A stretch of DNA of 7,490 nt from Lactobacillales bacterium. Its GTDB lineage: Bacteria > Bacillota > Bacilli > Lactobacillales > Streptococcaceae. Under the pieces are notes generated by a model. That model did not search any database. It was not told the origin of the DNA and saw only the letters and a list, made by a program, of their open reading frames with translations. How positions within the stretch are numbered: the stretch's first letter is position 1; each line of letters starts with the position of its first letter. The position numbers and the translations under genes are program-made. Where the stretch lies: contig JAIRNX010000070.1 in the NCBI GenBank assembly GCA_031257815.1, forward strand, positions 1-7,490. Reading direction: 5' to 3'. Positions 1 through 5,371 of the stretch are shown piece by piece.

Positions 1-210
1 CTGTTAACGATCTCGCTATTGATGAAATTTTTGGTTAATTTTTAGACAATTTGCGGAAAAAAACGCAGAAATAGTGGTGCTATTTCGAGGATTTTTGACA
101 AAAAAGTGTCAAAAATTAATCAAAATTGCGCAATTATGGAGATCATTAACAGGTTCTAAGATGTGTAATGGCGTCATTCATCGTTTCAAGACAAGTTAAC
201 AGGTTCTTAG
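1..210. repeat. Composite copy of a GTTAAC-ended palindromic repeat (copy 1, cut by window start)
   Basis: The first 14 bases, CTGTTAACGATCTC, are inverted at 139-152 as GAGATCATTAACAG (13 of 14 pair). Between them the sequence folds into one long imperfect hairpin: 35-48 pairs with 107-119 (one bulged A), and an apical stem 68-74/80-86 (GAAATAG/CTATTTC) closes a TGGTG loop. The end continues as AGGTTCTAAG to 160. A further right-end fragment follows at about 175-210 and matches 4290-4325 closely (ATTCATCG...GACAAGTTAACAGGTTCTTAG), so this copy looks nested or composite. A local alternative stem, 91-100 with 107-116, is also possible. The left end is incomplete because the window starts inside it. 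There is no coding capacity. It lies just downstream of ackA and runs into that gene's last codons. The MITE-like nature is inferred. Confidence 0.8.
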
Positions 211-1401
211 CTTCTCAACATCTCTAGCAATCATCAATTCTTCATCTGTTGGAATAACCAAAATTTTCACCTTAGAAGATGGAGTAGAAATAATTCCTTT
301 TGCACCTGGAAAATTCTTAGACTCATCAACTTCTAAGCCAAACCAATCCATTTCTTCTAAGATTTTTGCACGCACAATATCAGAATTTTCGCCAATGCCA
401 GCTGTAAAAACAACTGCATCTGCTCCATTTAAAAGCGCAAAATATTGTCCGATATATTTCTTAATACGATTTGCATACATATTAAAGGCCAAAATCGCCT
501 TTTCATTGCCTTCCTTACACGCAGCAATAATATCACGCATATCGCTTGAAATCTCTGACACGCCAAGTAAACCTGACTTTTTATTAAAAACATTAATTAT
601 TTCTTGAACGGATTCAATTCCCGTCTTTTCCATTAGATAAGGAACCAACGATGGATCAATATCTCCTGTTCGCGTGCCCATCATCACTCCTGCAATCGGT
701 GTAAAGCCCATTGAAGTGTCGATCGACTGTCCATATTTTACGGCTGTGATCGAAGCACCATTCCCAATATGGCAAGTAATTAACTTTAGCTTTTCAACCG
801 GCTCATCCAGCATTTCTGCCGCTTTTTGCGTAACATAAAAATGACTTGTTCCATGTGCCCCATACTTTCTTGCCCCATACTCTTCATAATATTCTTTAGG
901 CAAAGGATATAAATAATTTTCTGCCGGCATCGTTGTATGAAAAGCCGTATCAAAAACCGCCACTGTTGTAATTTTGGGTAAAATCTTTTGAAAAGCTTTA
1001 ATTCCCTGAGCATTGGCAGGATTATGAAGTGGAGCTAACTCTGCTAAGCTTTCAATTTCTTTTAACACTTCCTCATCAATAACCACGGATTTTTTAAATA
1101 ATTCACCACCAGCGACAACCCGGTGACCAACTCCTTGAATCTCCTCATATGAAGAGATAATCTTTAGTGAAATCAACTCATCTAAAAGCATCAGGACCGC
1201 CAACTCATGATTTGGAATATCCAAAATTTTTTCGAACTTTTCCCCCTTGCCATGTTTGACTGTAAAAATAGAATTTGGCAGACCAATTCGCTCTACCATT
1301 CCTTTAGCAAGTACCATCTCTTTTGGCATATTATAAAGTTGCCACTTTAAACTAGAACTTCCAGCATTAATTGCAATAATCTTTGAAGATGCTTCTGACA
1401 T
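196..1401 (-). CDS. ackA: Acetate kinase
   Basis: Cytoplasmic ASKHA-fold kinase that interconverts acetate + ATP and acetyl phosphate + ADP. With phosphotransacetylase it makes ATP from acetyl-CoA during overflow or fermentative growth. The 401 residues match the usual length of about 395-400. Visible motifs: N-terminal NAGSSSLKW (12-20), GHRVVAGG with Arg94, [10 protein letters not shown] with the catalytic-type Asp151, GAHGTSH with His183, HIGNGAS (211-217), [10 protein letters not shown] with Arg244, GIGENS (335-340), and TDEEL near 385-389. The start is supported by GAGGGAGA (complement of 1411-1418) nine bases upstream. The gene follows obg on the same strand after 129 bp that contain a 22-bp palindrome. 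I saw no clear promoter or CcpA cre-like site there, so it may be read from obg or from a weak local promoter. Oddity: the last four codons (Leu-Arg-Thr-Cys) and the TAA stop lie inside repeat copy 1, so the native C-terminus was probably replaced. Confidence 0.97.
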   Translation of the reverse strand: MSEASSKIIAINAGSSSLKWQLYNMPKEMVLAKGMVERIGLPNSIFTVKHGKGEKFEKILDIPNHELAVLMLLDELISLKIISSYEEIQGVGHRVVAGGELFKKSVVIDEEVLKEIESLAELAPLHNPANAQGIKAFQKILPKITTVAVFDTAFHTTMPAENYLYPLPKEYYEEYGARKYGAHGTSHFYVTQKAAEMLDEPVEKLKLITCHIGNGASITAVKYGQSIDTSMGFTPIAGVMMGTRTGDIDPSLVPYLMEKTGIESVQEIINVFNKKSGLLGVSEISSDMRDIIAACKEGNEKAILAFNMYANRIKKYIGQYFALLNGADAVVFTAGIGENSDIVRAKILEEMDWFGLEVDESKNFPGAKGIISTPSSKVKILVIPTDEELMIARDVEKLRTC

Positions 1402-1450
1402 ATGATTTTATCTCCCTCTAAAATTAGAAAAATTTACCTAACTGCCAATT

Positions 1451-1511
1451 CTTAGAACCTGTTAACTTGTCTCATCTTTTTATAAGAATAGACAAGTTAA
1501 CAGGTTCTAAG
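1451..1511. repeat. Short perfect inverted repeat between obg and ackA (repeat copy 3)
   Basis: Two perfectly complementary 22-base arms (1451-1472 and 1490-1511) flank a 17-base AT-rich centre. Each arm is the same end sequence found in the longer copies: AGACAAGTTAACAGGTTCT followed by AAG. It looks like an element reduced to its two ends, or a minimal member of the family. Transcribed from obg toward ackA it would make a very stable hairpin. No T-run follows on either strand, so it is a poor intrinsic terminator, though it could affect mRNA processing or stability. Confidence 0.85.
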
Positions 1512-1530
1512 AGATTTGTAAATTGGTTTT

Positions 1531-2823
1531 TTAATCCACAAATTCAAATTCAAAGCTTCCAATATGAACGATATCACCATTTTGAGCGCCACGTGCGCGT
1601 AGTTCTGCTTCAACGCCCATACCTCGCAGTTGTCTAGCAAAACGTTTGATTGTTTCATCGTGATTGAAGTTGGTCATAGCAAATAATTTTTCAATTTCTG
1701 CTCCATTTAATTCCCAAGAGGCATCGGGTAAGCGTCTAATCTCAAAATGTTTTTTCCCAGTTTGAAATCCGTAATAAACAGTATCGTCTTCACTTTCTTT
1801 CTTACAAAGCGGAAATGTTGGTGTTACTTCTAAGAGCGCAGCAGTTTTATTTAGCAAACTTGTTAAACCTTGTTTGGTTAGACTTGAAATTGGAAAGACC
1901 GGAGTTTTTTTTGCTAGTTCATTTGTTAACAATTTGGCTTTAAAATCTGTTAAATTTTCTTCAGCATTTGGCATGTCCATTTTACCTGCCACAATAATTT
2001 GCGGGCGCTCTAATAAGCGCAAGTCATATTGTTTTAACTCAGACATAATGGTTAAGTAGTCTTCATAAGAGCTACGTCCTTCAACACCACTCATATCAAC
2101 GATATGTAAAAGGACGCGCGTGCGTTCAATGTGGCGTAAAAACTGAATGCCAAGTCCTGCTCCAGTTGATGCTCCTTCGATTAATCCGGGCAGATCAGCA
2201 ACAACAAAAGACTGGTTCTCATTTACATGCACCATACCCAGATTTGGCGTGATAGTTGTAAAATGATAAGCACCAATTTTGGGGCGAGCTGCTGAAATGA
2301 CGGAAAGCAAAGTCGATTTGCCAACAGAAGGAAGGCCGATTAAGCCAACATCTGCAAGAATTTTTAGTTCTAGTTCAATCGTTTTTTCTTCCCCCGGTTC
2401 TCCATTTTCGGCTAACTTTGGCGCGGGATTTTTTGCTGTAGCAAAACGAATATTCCCACGTCCACCACAACCGCCTTTAGCGACAATTAAAGTTTGTCCA
2501 TTTTCTGTTAGATCACCTAATATTTTGTCGGTATCTAGATCACGCACAATAGTTCCGGGCGGAACTTTGATGTAACTATCTTTGGCTGCGTGGCCATGCA
2601 TTCCTTTGCTTTTTCCGCTCTCGCCAGCAGCAGCTTTAAATTGACGATTGTAGCGAAAATCAAGCAGTGTCCTTAAGCCTTCATCTACGATTAAAATCAC
2701 ACTTCCGCCACGTCCACCATCTCCACCATCAGGAACATATTTTGCCCGACGAAATGCCACCATTCCGTCGCCCCCTTTACCAGCTTTTACGATAATTTTG
2801 GCAGAATCCATAAAAATTGACAT
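1531..2823 (-). CDS. obg: Obg-family ribosome assembly GTPase
   Basis: Essential GTPase of the Obg/CgtA family. Homologues bind the 50S subunit, act late in its assembly, and are tied to stringent and stress responses. The 430 residues show three parts: the glycine-rich Obg domain (about 1-158, with [16 protein letters not shown] and KGGCGGRGN); the G domain (about 159-335, with P-loop GLPSVGKST at 163-171, switch [10 protein letters not shown] at 188-196, DLPG at 210-213 and the SS of ISSLTKQG near 313-314); and a C-terminal OCT domain (about 345-425). The G4 base-recognition motif reads AGKMD (279-283) where NKxD is usual, so the canonical Asn is Gly. The start at Met1 (MSIFMDSAK) fits homologues as I recall them, with a GA-rich ribosome site (GAGAAGAGAA) just upstream; Met5 is a less likely alternative. 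It ends 129 bp before ackA on the same strand. Confidence 0.97.
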   Translation of the reverse strand: MSIFMDSAKIIVKAGKGGDGMVAFRRAKYVPDGGDGGRGGSVILIVDEGLRTLLDFRYNRQFKAAAGESGKSKGMHGHAAKDSYIKVPPGTIVRDLDTDKILGDLTENGQTLIVAKGGCGGRGNIRFATAKNPAPKLAENGEPGEEKTIELELKILADVGLIGLPSVGKSTLLSVISAARPKIGAYHFTTITPNLGMVHVNENQSFVVADLPGLIEGASTGAGLGIQFLRHIERTRVLLHIVDMSGVEGRSSYEDYLTIMSELKQYDLRLLERPQIIVAGKMDMPNAEENLTDFKAKLLTNELAKKTPVFPISSLTKQGLTSLLNKTAALLEVTPTFPLCKKESEDDTVYYGFQTGKKHFEIRRLPDASWELNGAEIEKLFAMTNFNHDETIKRFARQLRGMGVEAELRARGAQNGDIVHIGSFEFEFVD

Positions 2824-3228
2824 TACAATTCTCTTCTCATTCTATTTTAAAGATCATAAACATGTTTTTAACTTTTAAATCTGTATAAAAAGTACCATAA
2901 ACTAGTTTACACCAAAAATCCAATCATTTGTTTTGTAATCCATGCCAAATCGTTTTTGAATCACTTCTTCTGAAAGACTATACTGTACAGCTACACTTGA
3001 TATGACCATTTAAATAAAAAAATTATTCATGCCTAACTTTTCGCAAATTGCTATAAATGTGAAATGAAAAAACAGTTTACTGGATTATTTAAATTGGGTC
3101 TTACTTCATTGACTTTTGTACAAACTTGCATTAAAAAATTGTCAAAACTAGTAAAATACATAGCGTAATGGTAAAATGCTTTTGTTTAATTTGATTTTCG
3201 GTAAATTTAAAACTAGGAGGAAAGTTAA
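2824..3228. other. Divergent intergenic region between obg and fba
   Basis: This 405-bp, very AT-rich stretch separates the divergent obg and fba genes and must hold both upstream regions unless transcripts enter from elsewhere. I see a 12-bp perfect palindrome, TAAACTAGTTTA, at 2898-2909, upstream of obg. It overlaps the end of a small minus-strand reading frame. On the fba side there are -35-like hexamers TTGACT (3109-3114) and TTGTCA (3139-3144) and two TAAAAT boxes (3152-3157 and 3172-3177), but no pair with good 16-18 bp spacing, so I do not assign a promoter. I see no tRNA or known riboswitch. Confidence 0.6.
2902..3084 (-). pseudogene. Possible decayed reading frame, unrecognised
   Basis: On the minus strand a 35-codon frame runs from ATG at 3009 to TAG at 2902. 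It contains the protein-like stretch VAVQYSLSEEVIQKRFGMDY. No ribosome site precedes this ATG, and a TAA stop sits immediately upstream. The same frame is open again above that stop back to 3084 (it includes IAICEKLGMNNFFI). The look of a helical C-terminal tail interrupted by a stop suggests a gene remnant. The pattern 'SEEVIQKRF' loosely recalls the C-terminal end of ImmA/IrrE-type proteins, but this is only an impression. It may equally be chance open sequence in AT-rich DNA. Confidence 0.25.
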
Positions 3229-4113
3229 ATGGCGATTGTATCTGCTGAAAAATTTATTCAAGCTGCTAGGGAAAATGGTTATGCGGTTGGGGGATTTAAT
3301 ACAAATAATTTGGAATGGACACAAGCAATTTTACGTGCAGCTGAAGCGAAAAAAGCTCCTGTTTTAATCCAAACTTCTATGGGCGCTGGAAAATATATGG
3401 GTGGTTATAAGACTGTTTTTAATTTAATTCATGATCTGCACGATTATATGAATATCACTGTTCCAGTAGCAATCCACTTAGATCATGGTGATTATGAAGC
3501 TGCTAAAGAAGTTATTGAAGTTGGATATACTTCATTAATGTTTGATGGCTCTCATTTACCTGTGGAAGAGAATTTAGAGAAAACTAAAGAAATTGTTGCG
3601 TTAGCACATGCAAAAGGAATATCTGTTGAAGCCGAAGTGGGTTCGATTGGCGGAGAAGAAGATGGAATCGTTGGTGAAGGGGAATTAGCACCAATTGATG
3701 ATGCGATTAAGATGGTGGAAACAGGAATTGATTTTTTAGCAGCAGGAATCGGAAATATCCATGGACCATATCCTGAAAACTGGAAAGGCTTACATTTAGA
3801 TCATTTGAAAAAATTAGGTGAAGCGGTAGATGCAGTAGCAGGTCGTAAATTTCCGATTGTGCTTCATGGAGGTTCAGGAATTCCAGATGATCAAGTGAAA
3901 GAGGCTATTCAATACGGTGTTTCTAAAATTAATGTAAATACAGAAGCACAATTAGTATTTCATCAAGCAACTCGTGATTTCGTGTTGTCGAATAAAGATT
4001 TAGAAGGAAAAAACTATGATCCTCGTAAATTCTTAAAACCTGGGGTTGCTGCAATTCAAGGCGCAGTGGAAGAGCGAATTGATGTCTTTGGTAGTACAAA
4101 TAAAGCATCGTAA
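3229..4113 (+). CDS. fba: Class II fructose-1,6-bisphosphate aldolase
   Basis: Zinc-dependent cytoplasmic aldolase that reversibly splits fructose 1,6-bisphosphate into dihydroxyacetone phosphate and glyceraldehyde 3-phosphate, a central step of glycolysis and gluconeogenesis. At 294 residues it has the short-form length of Firmicutes class II enzymes. Visible features: GGFNTNN (21-27), HLDHG with catalytic-type Asp85 and zinc ligand His86, MFDGSHLP (104-111), EAEVGSIGGEEDG (134-146), GNIHGPYP with zinc ligand His178, LHGGSGIP with His213, and the phosphate-binding INVNTE (234-239). A strong AGGAGG (3215-3220) eight bases before the ATG fixes the start. It appears monocistronic: the rpsB promoter starts within 3 bp of its stop. 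I saw no separate intrinsic terminator, so read-through into the rpsB leader is possible. Confidence 0.97.
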   Translation: MAIVSAEKFIQAARENGYAVGGFNTNNLEWTQAILRAAEAKKAPVLIQTSMGAGKYMGGYKTVFNLIHDLHDYMNITVPVAIHLDHGDYEAAKEVIEVGYTSLMFDGSHLPVEENLEKTKEIVALAHAKGISVEAEVGSIGGEEDGIVGEGELAPIDDAIKMVETGIDFLAAGIGNIHGPYPENWKGLHLDHLKKLGEAVDAVAGRKFPIVLHGGSGIPDDQVKEAIQYGVSKINVNTEAQLVFHQATRDFVLSNKDLEGKNYDPRKFLKPGVAAIQGAVEERIDVFGSTNKAS

Positions 4114-4115
4114 AT

Positions 4116-4145
4116 TTGACGGCATTTAACTTTAAAGGTTATAAT
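4116..4145 (+). promoter_or_regulatory. Predicted sigma-A promoter of rpsB
   Basis: The -35 TTGACG (4116-4121) and the perfect -10 TATAAT (4140-4145) are 18 bp apart, and transcription should start near 4152. It begins right after the fba stop codon. The resulting rpsB leader would be about 287 nt and would include the whole of repeat copy 2. The hexamers are plain in the sequence; activity is inferred. Confidence 0.75.
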
Positions 4146-4152
4146 GCTCAAT

Positions 4153-4329
4153 GTTGCTAAGAGTCTGTTAACGATCTCTAGTGAAATGAATTTTTGAGCT
4201 ATTTTTTCACAATTTGAGGCAAAAAATGCAGGTTTAGTGGTGCTAAATCGAGGCTTTTTAACGAAAAAGTGTGAAAAAATAGTCAAAATTATTCATCGCT
4301 CCGAGACAAGTTAACAGGTTCTTAGCAAC
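4153..4329. repeat. Full-length GTTAAC-ended palindromic repeat (copy 2)
   Basis: Both ends are visible: GTTGCTAAGA (4153-4162) is the exact inverse of TCTTAGCAAC (4320-4329), and the inner end sequences CTGTTAACGATCTC (4165-4178) and GAGACAAGTTAACAG (4303-4317) also pair imperfectly. Inside, 4199-4211 (CTATTTTTTCACA) pairs perfectly with 4270-4282, and the apical stem 4231-4237/4243-4249 (GGTTTAG/CTAAATC, one G-U) closes a TGGTG loop. The 177-bp unit is homologous to copy 1 along its length, with the same orientation and loop. I found no clear target-site duplication (flanks TCAAT and GATTA). It lies between the rpsB promoter and the rpsB start, so it should be transcribed as leader RNA. Confidence 0.85.
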
Positions 4330-4438
4330 GATTACACATCCAAAATTAGCAATTGAGCCTGCTTTAAGCGAGGTTGCTTAAAGTCATAAATTGTGGAAGT
4401 TTTGGAGAGGATAAAAAGAAAAAAGGTGGAAAATAAAA
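4330..4438 (+). promoter_or_regulatory. Downstream rpsB leader with hairpin
   Basis: This is the part of the predicted rpsB 5' UTR beyond the repeat. It holds a perfect 8-bp hairpin, CTTTAAGC (4362-4369) with GCTTAAAG (4376-4383), around the loop GAGGTT. GTTGC at 4373-4377 could instead pair with GCAAC at 4325-4329, which also pairs with the repeat's other end, so mutually exclusive folds are possible. The ribosome site AGGTGG (4424-4429) is nine bases before the rpsB ATG. A role in S2 autoregulation is plausible but unproven; I do not recognise a catalogued leader here. Confidence 0.45.
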
Positions 4439-5182
4439 ATGGCAGTAATTTCAATGAAACAACTTTTAGAAGCAGGAGTTCATTTTGGGCATCAAACACG
4501 TCGTTGGAATCCAAAAATGAAAAGGTATATTTTTACAGAGCGTAATGGGATTTACATTATTGATTTACAAAAAACTGTTAGATTAGTTGACTTCGCATAC
4601 GATTATATGAAAAGTATTGCTGATGAGGGCGGAATTGTTTTATTCGTTGGAACAAAGAAACAAGCACAAGAAGCAATTAAAGATGAGGCGATTCGTTCAG
4701 GTCAGTATTATGTAAATCATCGTTGGTTAGGTGGTACATTAACTAACTGGGATACAATCCAAAAACGTATCGGACGTTTAAAACAGATTAAAAAAATGGA
4801 AGAAGATGGAATATTTGATGTACTTCCTAAAAAAGAAGTTGTGCTTTTAAGAAAACAACAAGATCGTTTGGAAAAATTCCTAGGCGGTATTGAAGATATG
4901 CCACATATCCCTGATGTGATCTATATTGTTGATCCTCGTAAAGAACGAATTGCCGTGCAAGAAGCGCGTAAGTTAAATATTCCAATTGTGGCGATGGTTG
5001 ATACAAATGCTGATCCAGATGAAATTGATGTGGTTATCCCATCAAATGATGATGCAATTCGTGCAATAAAACTGATCACTGCTAAAATGGCAGATGCGTT
5101 TATTGAAGGAAATCAAGGCGAAGATCAAATCGCTGCAGAAGAAAATGCTACTGATGAAATTATCAGTGAAGAAGCTGAGTAA
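4439..5182 (+). CDS. rpsB: 30S ribosomal protein S2
   Basis: Component of the small ribosomal subunit, bound on the back of the 30S between head and body and, in other bacteria, dependent on S1/bS1-type contacts and late assembly. The 247 residues begin [19 protein letters not shown], typical of the family. [13 protein letters not shown] (15-27), the stretch [43 protein letters not shown], and the long block [14 protein letters not shown] through [15 protein letters not shown] are all present. The C-terminal tail after [12 protein letters not shown] is acidic and of ordinary length. The start is supported by AGGTGG nine bases upstream. It has its own promoter (4116-4145) and an intrinsic terminator right after the stop. 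Oddity: rpsB is normally followed by tsf (elongation factor Ts), but here the next gene is an unrelated iron-sulfur ATPase, pointing to a local rearrangement. Confidence 0.98.
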   Translation: MAVISMKQLLEAGVHFGHQTRRWNPKMKRYIFTERNGIYIIDLQKTVRLVDFAYDYMKSIADEGGIVLFVGTKKQAQEAIKDEAIRSGQYYVNHRWLGGTLTNWDTIQKRIGRLKQIKKMEEDGIFDVLPKKEVVLLRKQQDRLEKFLGGIEDMPHIPDVIYIVDPRKERIAVQEARKLNIPIVAMVDTNADPDEIDVVIPSNDDAIRAIKLITAKMADAFIEGNQGEDQIAAEENATDEIISEEAE

Positions 5183-5195
5183 AATTAAGAAAGTT

Positions 5196-5236
5196 AAGAG
5201 TGCCGCCCGTTTATTAAGGTTGTACTCTTTTTTATT
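5196..5236 (+). terminator. Intrinsic terminator after rpsB
   Basis: AAGAGTGC (5196-5203) pairs with GTACTCTT (5222-5229; one G-U) around an 18-base loop, and a T-rich run (TTTTTTATTT) follows. It lies 13 bp past the rpsB stop and closes a one-gene transcription unit. The loop is longer than usual, so efficiency may be partial. Confidence 0.7.
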
Positions 5237-5314
5237 TGAGAAAAAATAGGACAAATTTCATCTTAATTTAATATGTTTCAAAATAGATAAATCGTTAACA
5301 TGCTCTAAATAAAT

Positions 5315-5330
5315 TATAATGCCATATAAT
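5315..5330 (+). promoter_or_regulatory. Candidate -10 boxes upstream of the activase gene
   Basis: Two perfect TATAAT hexamers (5315-5320 and 5325-5330) lie 42-57 bp before the ATG at 5372. No good -35 hexamer is found 16-18 bp upstream of either, so activity is uncertain. Because a terminator follows rpsB, a promoter is expected here. Confidence 0.4.
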
Positions 5331-5371
5331 AAACCAAGCTCATATAACAATTAAAGAGGTGCGCAAAGCTT

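Noticed and set aside
91..116. Bidirectional terminator hairpin downstream of ackA (ATTTTTGACA/TGTCAAAAAT)
   Set aside because: The 10-bp stem is AT-rich and is not preserved in copy 2, whereas the alternative long-range pairing is kept by compensatory changes.
1..210. CRISPR array or tandem repeat
   Set aside because: The repeated units are inverted element ends at irregular spacing, not direct repeats with uniform spacers.
1402..1450. Promoter for ackA (TTGGCA-N16-TAATTT on the minus strand)
   Set aside because: The predicted start would fall on the ribosome binding site, leaving no usable leader.
1451..1511. Intrinsic terminator for obg
   Set aside because: The hairpin is strong, but no T-run follows it on either strand, and its arms match the dispersed repeat ends.
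4056..4286. Minus-strand open frame across the fba end and repeat copy 2
   Set aside because: It overlaps the fba 3' end, the rpsB promoter and the palindromic repeat, has no convincing ribosome site, and its residues simply reflect the repeat and aldolase sequence.
4332..4514. Minus-strand open frame over the rpsB leader and start
   Set aside because: Antisense to the conserved rpsB start and leader; low-complexity Leu/Phe content expected from AT-rich DNA.
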